Assembly (NCBI GenBank): GCA_941918925.1
Contig: OW799235.1
Location: 35,515,201 to 35,579,200 of the forward strand
From: Phyto melanocephala
Lineage: Eukaryota > Arthropoda > Insecta > Diptera > Rhinophoridae
DNA: 64,000 bases
Direction: 5' to 3'
Made by a program: the position numbers and the translations under genes. This document shows positions 46,164-58,830 of the stretch, one piece after another. Under the pieces are notes generated by a model, which saw only the letters and a program-made list of their open reading frames with translations, was not told the origin of the DNA and searched no databases. Position 1 is the stretch's first letter; the number at the start of each line of letters is the position of its first letter.

Positions 46164-46416
46164 TCGTTGGTCACAATTACACAGTCCCTTACTCAAATAA
46201 TTGTAACTTTACAGGAGAAGGTAATAACGCAATAGAAACTGTATTATCATAAAGTTACTTCTTTTGTTAAATTGTTGGTAAAATTGATATTTTTTATAAT
46301 ATTTCATTAAATTTTTTTGTCGATATGTAGGTATTTGTGTAAAATGTATAGAAATCACTAAAGAACTTAATTTCGTAGAGAATGTGGGTAAGGACCTTTC
46401 TACTTGTGACCAACGA
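46164..46416. repeat. TA-flanked MITE, copy 1
   Basis: The ends TCGTTGGTCACAA and TTGTGACCAACGA (right end CTTGTGACCAACGA) are inverted, with TA on both sides (46162-46163, 46417-46418), as for Tc1/mariner MITEs. The 253-bp interior contains CTCAAATAATTGTAACTTTA and AGAAACTGTATTATCATAA, also present in copy 2 at 63361. Confidence 0.85.
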
Positions 46417-48583
46417 TACTCTTTGTTTTCTAAATTCCTGAGGTATACTAAACTTATTTTGTTTTTTTTTTTTTAGCTTTAAGGCAGAATTAGTTGGTAC
46501 GTTCTGTGCTGTTATGAATCAGCTGTTTTGTTTCTGTTCAATTGCAAAATCTGTATGTTTGGTTTGTTGTTACTTTTATGTTCTGTTCTGTTGCGGACAA
46601 ATCTGTAGAAAGTAGAATTTAACGTTAAGTAAAGTCCATTGCAAGAAAAACAGCTGTTATTAAGATGCCTTTGTTTTAGAGGTGGCTGCAACAGAGAGAC
46701 TCTCTTTCCTTAAAGATGAAATCTGACACTACAACTTTCTTTTTTTATATATGAACTTTGACGAGAAAAATATCAAAGAAAAATAAGTTTGTCTTTGTAA
46801 AGATTACCCTGTAAAGTAAGGCAGATAAGTTTTTACAGAAGAAGTAACTACAAAAATTCAACAACAGAATGGCACGTCAAAGAACAACAACAGAAAGTAA
46901 AGACTACTGAAGCCTTTAGAGCTTTATGAATATTTTTTAATAAACACATATTTTGCTAGGTACTTATTTTTATTATCTTTTAATTTTTTGTTTTAAAATT
47001 ACATGCCTATCTATGATAATTTGTTTTAAATCTCAAAGAAAAGCCTAAAAAAACTTAAATCTTAATTATTCATATATTTTTCTAGAAAGTTGCACTGACA
47101 CTTAAAAAAAAAAACATAAACTAAGCACGATCTAACACTTTTATTGTTGTTTAAAAATAAAAGAAACAATAACCCGGCACAATGAAAAACTGCTGCGTGT
47201 GTTAAAACACAATATTTTTGGGAAGGAGAAACTTTCTTTTTTAAGAATTCTTGAAACGTAAAAAATAGGTATAAAAACACAATTACATGCAAACATATTT
47301 TAAATAGGAATAAAATAGTAGCAACAACAAAAAATAATACACATTGTAGGTATACTTGAACTTGCAATTGGTAACAAACATGAACAGACAAAAACAGAAA
47401 TAAAAACAAAAAATACAAATTTAACCATCAAAACGAATAAATGAATGATTTGAATACACAATTGTCTTTTTTTCACTATTTTCTCTCATTTCTTTCGATA
47501 AAAAAAATAAGATGTATGTATGTATGTATGTAGGTAAATACATTTTGTATACCCATATCATCACCGTCATCAGCAGCAACACACAAAACATTGTATTAAG
47601 TGCAGAAGTACTTTTTAATACAAGTGTGTGTATATCTAAATAACTAACTGTATTAATAACAAAAAAGTCAAAATGTCATCAAGTGTCAAATTAATGTTAA
47701 TGAAAGATAGAACTTAAAATACATATTGTAATTGTACAAGTACAATGGTGGCAGTGGTAATTGCTAAAACAACTACAAATACGACATGTGTCAAATTTTA
47801 TAATGTGTATTCGAAAAAAAAAGACAGAGTGTGGAGGTTATTAAAATTATTACACAAAATTTAAAAATGGCTTAGAAAGATAAGAACCTAGATTACCGTT
47901 TGAAATTTCATACCAAATAACTAGAGATTGTATCACATTCAAGTTGACAAATATAAAGTTTATTACAGGCCAAATTTTTTGTCGTTTTCTATGAAGTTTT
48001 AAACTATTTTTTAAATAATTGTAAAATCTGGCTTTAAAAGTGGGAAATATAAATTCGTTGTATATATTTGTATACGCATACTTATACATAGTTTATAGAG
48101 ATTTTATTAAACTGATTTTCTATGGAAATTCGATTAAGAAACTTTTGATCATTTTTATGCATACGGCAGAAATAGTGCACCTACACTGTAGTAGAATTAA
48201 ATTTAAATCTCGATAAAAATCCATATCTACTGTTTGCTCTATAGTTTTAAGATATTTTGCAAGATTTCTTCGTCTTCATCAGGAGGTATTTATTTATAAA
48301 GTGTTATTTTTTTAAATTTCGAATTTCTTTTGCTACTTAAACAAATTTATAAAAAAATATATTTTATTTGAAGTTTTTTTTTTAATATTATATAATTTCT
48401 TCGATCTTTCTTTATCATTCTGTCCTTATTAGCGAGCTGTAATCAGTTTTTTCATATAAATAATATTTTTTTATAATTCATTTGGCGATTACTAGGGACT
48501 AGGGTTACGGAAAACATTTCTCTAATAGAGAACCAAAAAAAAATGACCTATAACTAAATTTGTAAATTCAAACAAAGAAGAAA
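46417..48583. other. AT-rich spacer
   Basis: A TATG microsatellite at about 47513-47532, a CA/CAG-rich patch at about 47562-47590, and GCATACGGCAG at about 48160 (a lone end of the hairpin MITE family). No gene recognised. Confidence 0.45.
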
Positions 48584-49359
48584 ACAAGAGTGCTATATTC
48601 GGCCGTGCCGAAGCTAATAAGACCCTTCACCATCATGTACATAGGTAGAATCCCACCTATATTTCATGTTATACGCCATTTTTCCTTATTAATTCCGACG
48701 CCATGCTTGATTTTTTTTGTTTTTTATTTAACTGTATTCTACTAGTCAAGCCCTTTAAATTGATACCAATATTGATGGGGTTGAAAAAATTTGATCCGCC
48801 ATTTTGTTTTAGACGCCATCTTGGATTTTTAATTTTTTAATAATTTACTGCGTTCTACTGGTCAAGTCCTTTCATTTGATACCAATATTAAGGGTGTTCA
48901 AGAATTTACATTTTAAAATACCAGATTTAACCCATATATGAATTTATTGTCCGCCATTTTGTAGTAGCGGCCAACATGAATTAAAATTTTTTATAGTGCT
49001 TTATTGCGCTAGTCAAGTCCTTTCAGATGATAACAATATTGACTCTCTCGGTTGTCTAGAAGCTGAAAAAATAGATTTTCGTTTGTAAATTTTTCGAATA
49101 TACATATATTTTAAAAAAAATTTGTTTGCCTATAACTTTACCAATTAGAGTCCGCTTTATACAAAATTTTCCACGAATATCTCCAGAGGCATATTAATTA
49201 TACCTACAAATAGTAGCAAAGGTACCTATAAATTATTCTATGGCTGAAAAATTTTAATTTTGGTGGTAAAAATATGGGAAAAAACAGGGGCAGTGTTTAT
49301 TTGCTCATATCTCAATAAGTTATGGGGCGATTGTGCTGAATTTCAATAGCGATTCATTA
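48584..49359 (+). repeat. B-family repeat B3, 3' truncated
   Basis: The head ACAAGAGTGCTATA with intact palindrome TTCGGC-CGT-GCCGAA is followed by GACCCTTCACC. The interior matches B1 (GACGCCATC, CTTTCATTTGATACC, TTGCCTATAACTTTACC). It stops at TTTCAATAGCGATTCATTAC. Around 49143 it preserves the uninterrupted form of the site where the DD37E element entered B0. Confidence 0.78.
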
Positions 49360-50370
49360 CCTTTTTTTAATTAATATGTATAATGATTTTTTAATAAATA
49401 TAAAAAATAAGTTTACAGAAAAGCAAACAACATTTGGAATGCATCTCTTTACAAAACTGTAATTTTAGTGTGTATCTAAAGTGGATAGAGCGCAAATGGT
49501 TTGACATAATCATATAAAACAGTCGGACTTAAAATATAATTTATAGAGAATGAATAATAAAATCTTTATTCTAAGAAAATTTAACTTATTTCTTTTTATT
49601 ATAAACAAATAGTACGTGAATTGAAAAAAATGTTCAACAAATTCTTGTTAAATATGATATCTCTCTATTTATAAATAATTATCCATAAATTTTGTAATTA
49701 ATTTTTTTCTAAACGAAATTTTGCAGAAAATATTAAAAAATCAAAAATTTTCTTTATGTATTTGTTTTTTTCATAGATCAATTTTATTTTAAATTCCCTA
49801 CTTGTAATAACTGTTTGATAAGTTCTCTTTTTGATGTGTATTTAACCTTGAAGTGAATGATATCACTGGTCATATCTTTAAAATTTGTTTGCTAACGTTT
49901 ACTGTCAAATGGCTTCATTATTTTTGTTTATTAACTTAAAATCATTAATCTTAATTAGAATGTCTTCTTTAGGTAACTCTAAACAAATTTTTACTTTTAA
50001 TTATTTTTTTATTTTTTGTTTAAATATTGTTGTTTAATATTTAAAAAGTTAAATAATTTATAAATGATTTAATAAATCATCAGTATACAGTTAGCGACAA
50101 AATTGACAATATACTTAGGAGGATATAAAAAAGAATAGAAAAGAAGCCATTAATTTTTATTGTATGTAATTGTAAAACAATTTATGTGCTAAAGTGTGCC
50201 AATACTGTTTTAATCAAAAAGTACTCACTTTATGAGTACTTGAGATTGAGTGTCAGCGTATTGCTAAAAAACAGCCTGATCAAATGCGAAGTGTGTATGA
50301 ATATTGTCTTTTTTTTAATTCTCAACAAGTTTATTTTTTACGTACATATATTACCTAGTTATCTTAAATA
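49360..50370. other. AT-rich spacer
   Basis: No gene or element recognised. Confidence 0.5.
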
Positions 50371-51062
50371 CAGGCAAATCCCTGTATAGCGAACGTGATT
50401 ATTTCAGGACCATTTTTTATACTAAAAAATTCGTTATATGGCGAAGTTCTTTTTAACTTTTCCTTGTTATTAGCTGAAAAAACCTTCAATTATAAAAATA
50501 TTACATATTTTTAACTCTAATATATAAATTTAAAAAAAATATAAAGAAAACAATAACACACATTGTATAATACGCATTACCGCATTAAATCATTGGTGTA
50601 ACATTAGGAAGCCCAAATAATACCACCTTGTAGTTGTTGTTAATTGTTTCTCAGAAAAGTGACTAGGCTCATTGTAGAGGATTAATAAGGTTTATTTGGA
50701 CTTTTTTACGAATTTTATCTAAAATTTTTACTTCTTCTTTCAACGGTTTTTTTCCAATTGAAATATGCTTTTTACACGCGTATTAAAATGTTTGCATTAG
50801 TTTGTTTTAAATCAGGTTGTCAAACATAGAAGTAACTGTACTCTAACGCCTATTTTTAGCTTAAAATAATTTGATGCTCAGGTTTTTTATTTGCTGCGTT
50901 CGTCATATAGAGCAAACATGTTTTAATAAATACATTCGCAATATACGGTAGCTTGCTACTTTTATCTTACCATTCGCTATATAAGGTAGATAATATCAAA
51001 ATTATACCGTTTCTTATATCGGACTTTGATCAAGTGATATTCGTTATACCGAGATTATCATG
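50371..51062. repeat. Possible pogo/Tigger-like remnant
   Basis: The left end ACAGGCAAATCCCTGTATAG with CGAACGTGATTATTTC resembles the style of pogo-group ends. The right end (CGTTATACCGAGATTATC) matches it in inverse with several mismatches over about 28 bp. TTCGTTATATGG- and ATTCGCTATATAAGG-like segments recur inside. No transposase survives. The class is inferred from the end sequence only. Confidence 0.45.
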
Positions 51063-53296
51063 TGTTAGTATAATTATTAATTTTGGTTTTTACTATTTTA
51101 CCTTTTTCGTATTGCCTTACGAAATATTTGAAAATTCTTATTTTTTTTTTAACAATAAATTAATTTTTTTTTTGGTTTTTAAATGGGTTAATTGTTAACC
51201 CTCAGTTATAAAAGTTGTTTTGAAGAGCATCATGAATTTTTACAACTTAAAGACAACTTTACGCCTGAAATACAAAATAAATATCATTTAATTTAATTTT
51301 AAAAAAATAACGTAAAATTATCGAATTTAAACGGATTATAATTTTAACTCGGATTATATTGACCATAGAGTGGTCAAAAATTATGACACATTAATGTAAA
51401 ATTAATTTCTTTTTTTAGCAGAATTTGAAGAACTTCTGTTAAACTGGTTCTGATTTTTTCTACTCTCTTTTAGTCGCTTTTATATAAAACTTAACTATGT
51501 ATTTTGTGAACAGTTTTATCCCTAACTGTAGTTTAACAAACACCAAATACAGATAAACATTTTATGAACCTTAAAGAGTGACATCATGTAAAATAAACAG
51601 TTGTTCTTTTTAAAGTCAAAGTATCAACTTTATTTTTGAAAGACTTACAAATAAATCAGATTCTTTTGTTTCACCTAATATCTTACATGTAAACAATATT
51701 TACTTTTCTTAACTCTCAGCATGTCTACTTTTAGTTTCTCTTTATTTTATTTATTAAGTCAAACAAGAGTGTTAATTAAGTACAGATTAAAACAAAATTC
51801 TAAGTATTTGTGGTTTTTTATGAATGTATTGTTAAATTTTGACAATTGAGATCTCAGTTCAGGATTACGTGAACTAAACAACGATAACAACTTTACATTA
51901 GGTTGGCCTATTATCACATTCTAACGAAATACAAACGAAATGCTAATTAACTTTGAAAAAACATAAAGCACATTATTGTGTATTAAATACTCTTGAGTTT
52001 AAGTTCTAAATACGTAAAGTAGTATATTGTTTATTACAAATTATTAATAAATATAAAAAAAAAACATAATAAACTTATGTGATCATAAACATGTTTTATT
52101 TAAATACATACACAACTAAATACAATACAATACGAACAGATTAACATGGACACACGGGCCACTAAACAACAAAAATAAAAGTAGTATAAGAGAATTCGTT
52201 CCAACATACAAACTTATTTACATATGCACGACTGAGAAATCTATAAATTTTCGTCATGGCTTGTAACAGCTGATATTATTGCTTATGTTGTGGTAGGTAC
52301 CAACAAATATTTCGATTAAAATCTGAACTAAATTTTAGTTGAATTCCGGTTTGATGAATAATTTATTAAGTCAGGCCCTTTAGCTTAATCTTGTTTACTC
52401 TTCTTACCCTACACCACTACAGGTAGAGTATAACGCGTTTGTGCAAATGTTTGTAATACCCAAAAAATAGTCTTATTCTGAAATACACTGCTTAATTTAA
52501 AATTCACTTTCTGAACCGCAAAACTGATATGAGTTTGTGCGTCGGCCTATTAAAATCTGTTTATATGTTGTTTTAATCACTTTTTTATATAAACATTATT
52601 ATTAGTTTATACCGATATTTCGCTACCACATTGGGTAGCTTCTTGAGGGAAAGTTTTTTACAATTAATTTAAAGATCGAAGAAATTTACATAATATTTAA
52701 AATCTGTTTATTTAACTTTGTATACATATATTGAACTTATTTTTGCATAAAAACGAAAACTGCTCTCTTGTTTTTGATTTTGCCCCATGCGAATGTATTT
52801 CTGGATTCGAACTAATCCATGTTTAATTTTGTTTGAATTCACTGACAGTTTATTAAGGACGAATAAAATGAGAAAAATTTGTACTCCCAAATAATACTTC
52901 CTTTCCGTCTGTTTGTATGTATGTTAAAATAAATACATAAACTTATTTGTTTTTCATTTTGAAATTCAGCAAAATTGGCCAACACAAATGACTGTGACAT
53001 ACAGGGGTGCCAGATACGACGATTTTACGTCATTTTTACGAATTTTTTTAGAGTAATTTAGAAAAAACGACGATTGACAATTTTTTATGCAGAAAGTTTT
53101 ACACATGTCGTTTTGTTGACGTAAACTAATGGAGTTTATAGTTTATATTTTTTGTTGTATGTTTAGGTTAATGTTAACATTATATTTCGAGGTAGACCCT
53201 ATTCAAACAATACAAATATAATATCACTTTTTGGGTCAAAACATATTTTAGCGTATTAACAGATTTTTTCTTGTTGTTTATGACCATTGAAAAAAA
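51063..53296. other. AT-rich spacer
   Basis: CAGGGGTGCCAGATACGACG (about 53003) looks like a hAT-type end, but no partner was found. No gene recognised. Confidence 0.45.
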
Positions 53297-53908
53297 ACGA
53301 GCACGAGCGGTATATTCGGCTTTGTCGAATCTTATATACCCTTCACACAGTTTGTACCATCAAGTACACAAATACATACATATTTGTATACATAAGTATG
53401 TATCAGCGACTATTTATTGTTTTAACATTCTCAGTAATTTATCTGGCAATTTTGTTACATTTTAACACTAACATTTTCAAGACAATAACTGACAATTTTA
53501 TAGTGAAACTGTGACCAAAACTTAATTAAAAAACCGTTAATCTGAAAATCTAATTGATCCTGGAAATCAAGATTCTCTATAAATGTTGCCGAAGGTACAT
53601 ATTTTATATTTCTGTAACAAAAGTTTCAAAACAGAGGCAGTCGTGTTCTTTCACTCATATCTCAATTCATTATGTGCCCACATAACTGATTTTCTATAGC
53701 AATATTCCCGAAAGCATATCTAATAAATTGTTACCATATAAAAGTCTGTAGTATATGTGGGAGCTATAAAAAGTTGATTTCAACATACACACGGTCTGAC
53801 AGTTTTATACGGATTAAGAATATATTACGTCATCGGGTCTCAATTACAATATACAAACGAAATGACAAACTTACATATACCCATTTACACTCTTGTGTGA
53901 AGGGTATA
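53297..53908 (+). repeat. Short member of the A/B repeat superfamily
   Basis: The head ACGAGCACGAGCGGTATA carries TTCGGC-TTT-GTCGAA and then TTATATACCCTTCACAC. The tail has GCTATAAAAAGTTGATTTC, ACATACACACGGTCTGAC, AATGACAAAC and the end GTGTGAAGGGTATAAAAAG. The T-rich core is absent and the middle differs from A and B, so this is an intermediate form of about 610 bp. Confidence 0.7.
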
Positions 53909-54139
53909 AAAAGATATTAATCTTAGTATTTAGGTAAAATAATGTTGAAATTTACAAAAAAAAAAAATTTTTCAATTAATCATTTTTTAAGTAGAATTGT
54001 GTTATCAAATAAAAAAGAAACAACAGCATTTAGTTTAGACGACACAATTGATAGATAAAATACATGTGTGATTTTAAATAAAAATTTCGAAATTCTTATA
54101 TAAAACCTTCCCCGATATGCTTTTTAGAGATAAATAATA

Positions 54140-54860
54140 AAATAAAGCGGGTGATTGAACTTGAAATTTTTATTATCGGTTAAAAGAACAATTTGTGGCA
54201 TATAAATGTTGGCCAATACTACGTTCGAGGTGGTGGTGGTGGTCGACTGGTATCTCTCCAATGACGCGAGCAATCTTGGCTTTCAAAGCTAACTGGCTTA
54301 TTCCTGAAGACCTTAGATTTAACATATCCCCAAAGACAATAGTCCAAAGGTGTGATATCGCTGGTCAATTTACTGTAGCAAAACGTGAAATTATGCGCTC
54401 ATTAAAATTATTTCTTAACAGGTCCATTTTTTTACGCGCTGTATAGATCGTACCGCCGTCTAGGGTTCATCAAGACCATGCGCTTGGTGGGCTAACTGTT
54501 ACCATTGACGGCAACATTCTCATTCTCATTTGCCTCATTTTTAAAGAAATAAGGATCAATGATTCCACCAACCCATAAACCATACTATACTATCGTTTTT
54601 AATTGATATATAATGGCAACTCTTGGTACTCTTCGGGTTGCTCATCAGCTAAAATACGGTAATTTTGTTTATAAACGCATCAAATGGTTTCAGTAGGTCG
54701 GTTATGAGAACCGTAAAGTCCTCGAATCGCACGAAAACCATGTTCCGTAATACAGTTCAACAATTTGAAGGCGATGTTGTGTGGTATGACTCTTTCCATA
54801 TTGAGTTGCCAAACTTGCCGATTGAAAATCAAATCATTCTATAGAATATAAAATAAAGGA
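54140..54860 (-). pseudogene. DD41D transposase remnant
   Basis: The minus strand shows, with many stops, GLWVGGIIDPYFFKNEANEN, VNGNS, TSDITPLDYCLWGYVKSK and KPVSF, the second half of a rosa-like transposase including the third Asp (PLDYCLWGY). The edge GGGTGATTGAACTTG is shared in style with the 10955 copy. It cannot be functional. Confidence 0.7.
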
Positions 54861-56354
54861 ATTTGAATTTACTTAGTTTAATGAATATTCGTTAGATTTA
54901 ATTTTCTATTGAAAAAAAAAAATAAATTCCAATATACCAGCTTTTTTAAACTTGATGACTTTAAAAAAGTTATCTGTCAATATTTAAAAAAATTGCAAAA
55001 TAAATTCAAGCAAGAATTTGAAATTCTTTGGAAGCAGAACATATGGATTTGGCTGTCCAAGGATTACCTGAAAAATAATTCTTCATAAAAACATATTTTT
55101 TTATAAAATTTTATTGTTTGTTTACCTAAAAGTTAATTTTTGTGGCGAATTTTAAAATATTTTTTTTTCAAAAACGTAGCGATTTTATTTTCAAAACTTA
55201 AATGTTTTTTGCAAAAAAAAAAAAAAAAAAAAAAAAAAAACAATCTATTACTCTTTGAAACATAAGCAAAAAACTACGACCTTATTTTAATTTTTTTTAC
55301 GCTTCTAGATTAACTACATATAAGACATACATACATACTTCCTAGGAATATTCTAGACAGCCCATTACCAACACAAATATAATCAAAACCCTTTTTAAAA
55401 CAAAAAAAATTGCGTTAATTACTTTTTGGACAAAATACTTACATCATATAGTTGTCCACAAATCCGTTCATAAATGACTGGATAAAGCTAAAAAACTCGT
55501 CTAAATATTTCGATAAAAAATCTATTTTATTTTACATTAAAACAACAACATTCAAATGGTTGTCGTTATGCGTGTACTTTTTGTAAATACATATACTATA
55601 TAATTTGTGGAAGGTATTTAAGATTCGACAACACCGAATTTTTGTATCTTTTAAATTTGTTTTTATTTGCCTTTAAAAAAATAAAAATAATTTTAAATAA
55701 ATTTGCTATATTTTATAGTATTTAGATTGTAAATACACATACCTAATACAAACCTCTTAAACTATCTAATTGGATTACGTACTTTTTTCATTTATTTCTT
55801 TTTAATTTTTTAATTTTATTTGCTCATGTTAATTGGACATGTACTCAGAAGCTCCTCTTTAAAAACATGTGGTATTTTTTAAAAAAATAAAAAACAAATC
55901 TTCTGCTTAAAATAAAAAAGGCAAAATGAAAATGAATTCAAGATTTATCGAAATATTTTACATTTAGGCTGACCATGAAGAACTTTTAAGGCTGCTTTCG
56001 TTTTGTGGCTTTAGCAACAGTTCATATTAATGTATGCATTTGTAGGAAAAATACTAAGTTTGAATTTATTTTTAATAGCGATAAGAACTACACACATTTG
56101 TAACAAATATATTAAATAATTCCAATATTTTTTTCAAATAAAAAAAAATGTTAAAATGGCAACAACAAATGTACATTTGTGAATATGAAATCACGCAAAT
56201 GCGTGATGGTGTGATTCATTTTCATTTTTGTTTGTTTTTTATTCGTATGATTATTTTAATTTGCATTTGTACACAATTGTTTGTACATATTTTTTAAATT
56301 AGCTGAAACAAATGGAAAATTTAACAACATGTTAGGAGTTAGTAATTTTTGTTT
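54861..56354. other. AT-rich spacer with an A30 tract
   Basis: A pure run of about 30 A lies at 55215-55241. A small head remnant of the A/B superfamily lies at 55612-55645. Nothing else recognised. Confidence 0.5.
55612..55645 (-). repeat. Isolated head of the A/B repeat superfamily
   Basis: GGTATTTAAGATTCGACAAC and ACCGAAT form, on the minus strand, TTCGGT-GTT-GTCGAA preceding CTTAAATACC. It is the head palindrome with two G-T pairs, next to the decayed ATACCC motif. No tail was found. Confidence 0.55.
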
Positions 56355-57437
56355 AATAACCTTTACCTGTGGTATATACAGCTTTGCTGGTAACTTTACC
56401 GTATTAATTTATGACTCCACAATGTGTATATTTGATCAAAGCTTATGACTAGGGGAGTCGATTGGGCTATGTCCATCTGTCCATGTGTTGGTTGAAATCA
56501 ACTTTAAGAAGCCCCCATATGTTGTACATATCTGTATGTGGTATCCATCTTTTGCAAATATACGGAAATCAATCGCTATTGAAATTCAGCACAATCGCCC
56601 CAATAACGTTCTGCGATATGAGAAAATAAACACGACTGCCTCTGTTTTGTCCTCATATTTTTACCTAAAAATTAACATTGACAAATGTCTTTAGCACTAT
56701 TCGTAAACAATTTTGTACATTTTGGTCACTAATCAGCAAAGTTATAGGCAAAAATTATTTGGAAAATATATATTTATTTTAATATATCAATTACTAAGGT
56801 TTCTTAGACACACTAAAGACCACAAAATACAAGCCACAGTTCTTAAAATTATTTCTGAGAAAAACTGACACTTAGGTTAGAAACTAACTGAGATATAAAC
56901 ACAAAAATACACTACTTCGGTATTTTTTCTATAATTAACAAATGAAAATCGATTTTTTATCTTCTGTACAACGGAGAGGAGCGATATAAATAACAAAAGA
57001 AAGCTCTTGACTCGCAAACTATAATACACTATAAACAAATTATAATTATAATAATTATAATTGCCGCTACTAAAAAATGGCGTACAATGAATTTATATAT
57101 GTTTCAAATCTTCAAAATGTACACAGTTCAACGTCTTTAATATTGGTATCACATAAAAGGGCTTGACCGTATTCTACCGGTAAACTATGCAAAAGTTCAA
57201 ATCCAAGATGGCACTCAAAACAAAATGGGTATCAAATGAAAAGGCTTGACTAGTAGAAAATAGCTAACTATATAAAAATTAAAAATCAAAGATGGCGTCG
57301 AAAATAATAAAGCAAAATGAAGTATGATATTAAATTTTAGATCTAGCCTAAGCTACGATGTGGTAATGATACCTATGTACATGATGGTGAAGGGTATTAT
57401 CAACTTCGGCACGGCCGAATATAGCATTCGGACTTGT
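56355..57437 (-). repeat. B-family repeat, full copy B4
   Basis: Reversed copy. The tail is at the left (TAACCTTTACCTGTGGTATA, GGAGTCGATTGGGCTATGTC) and the head at the right (GGTGAAGGGTATTATCAAC, TTCGGCACGGCCGAA, GGACTTGTTTTT). The interior has CAAATGAAAAGGCTTGACTA and AAATGGCGTACAATG. The head palindrome is intact while the tail hairpin has decayed. Confidence 0.8.
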
Positions 57438-58254
57438 TTTTCTTTGAAATTGTAAATAGTAAATGTTATTAGTAATTTCTATTAAGCAAATATATAAAAT
57501 ATTTTTTATGAATGCGGCAAGTAATATTTCGATTCCTTATTGTATTTAAAAAAAATAAATATTAGTGTTCTGATTCTATTTTTTGTAACTTAAACAATTT
57601 TAAATCGTTAAGTTCTTTTGTGATTTTCCCTGCGATCAGTGATTAAATATGTAGTTCAAATAGTTTGCAGTTTATATTGAAAGAAAAGTGATCTTCTTAA
57701 ACTGTTTTTTGCATGTTATTCTTTATGCTATTTAGTAGCACTAAATTTTGAGTTTTTTTTTTAGAGAACAACATTGTTTAAGTAAGCAAAAATTCACCCT
57801 TTTTGTATAATAAAGTTTAATAACAATTAAGTTAAATGTGTTTTATGTTTTTCTTTACTTCGAAGCCTGTTCATATTTTGTTGAGAGCACCAAAAATACA
57901 ACGCAATAATAAAATAACACGTATGTACTAGGAAAGTGAGCGAGACAGCTATCCTTTACAGTTCGTAATGTTATTTGTGTACATGCGTAAAGAAGAATGA
58001 ATTTATACATGAGGGAAGAAAAATATAAAAACAACAACAAAATATTAAATTTGTATGTAATTTTTGAACATAAATTAAAATTTTTTTTTTTTTAGTACAA
58101 ACCTAAAGTTTTTTTTTAATTTTACTCAGCCGTTTTTCGCTAATCCCACACTAAGCGATATGTGTGCTAAATTTAGGAATAAACTTCCAAAACCAAATCA
58201 TTTCGATCTTAATAGTCTTTTGAGAATAAAATCGTAACATTTTAAAATCGCATT
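57438..58254. other. AT-rich spacer
   Basis: ATATTTTTTATGAATGCGGC at about 57500 is a lone, decayed end of the hairpin MITE family. No gene recognised. Confidence 0.45.
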
Positions 58255-58830
58255 ATAATCTTAAAAACCGCATTTGAAGCACTGCTTCGGAGTGCTTTTA
58301 GCCAAAATGACTTCTAGGGCTTTGCTCGTCCCATATAGTGGACTACTGTTAACTTTCAGGCGATTCGTTATCTGTCACTATGACATACATATGTTTTAAA
58401 GCACCGTGATCGTATTTTTTGAACATTTAATGCGACCAATTGACACGAGCCTTCTTTTGAACTACTGGCAAATTACGAACCGATCTTTTTTTAGTTCCAA
58501 ATGTTTATGCAATTTTGAATGCATGCTGATCCCTCTAGCATTTAAGGTTGCCTAAATCTCACAACAATTTACATTGTTACATCATTGTCTTTCGGAACAA
58601 CAATCGATTTTAGACGACCTTCACGAAACTTGTCGTTGAGCGAAATACGGTCACGATTGAATTCAGTATACCATTGCGAAACACTGACTTGATGGTGCTT
58701 CATCGCTAAATATCTTATTGAATTCATCAATGCACTGATCGAGTGTACATCGAGAGTTGTATAAAAATAATCGCACGAAAATGTTCACGATTTAATTTCA
58801 TTCATGATTTTTTGAAGTGACTGTCAAGGT
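58255..58830 (-). pseudogene. Decayed mariner transposase, N-terminal half
   Basis: The minus strand gives NREHFRAI, LDQCIDEFNKIFSDEAPSS, VSQWYTEFNRDRISLNDKF, REGRLKSIVVPKDND, then a stop, and later KKARVNW and FKKYDHGALKHM. These are the N-terminal helix-turn-helix and linker of the same mariner group as the 8180-9764 copy. Here no rosa element interrupts it. Stops and frame changes rule out function. Confidence 0.78.

Noticed and set aside
53003..53022. hAT end CAGGGGTGCCA
   Set aside because: No inverted partner or 8-bp duplication was found nearby.
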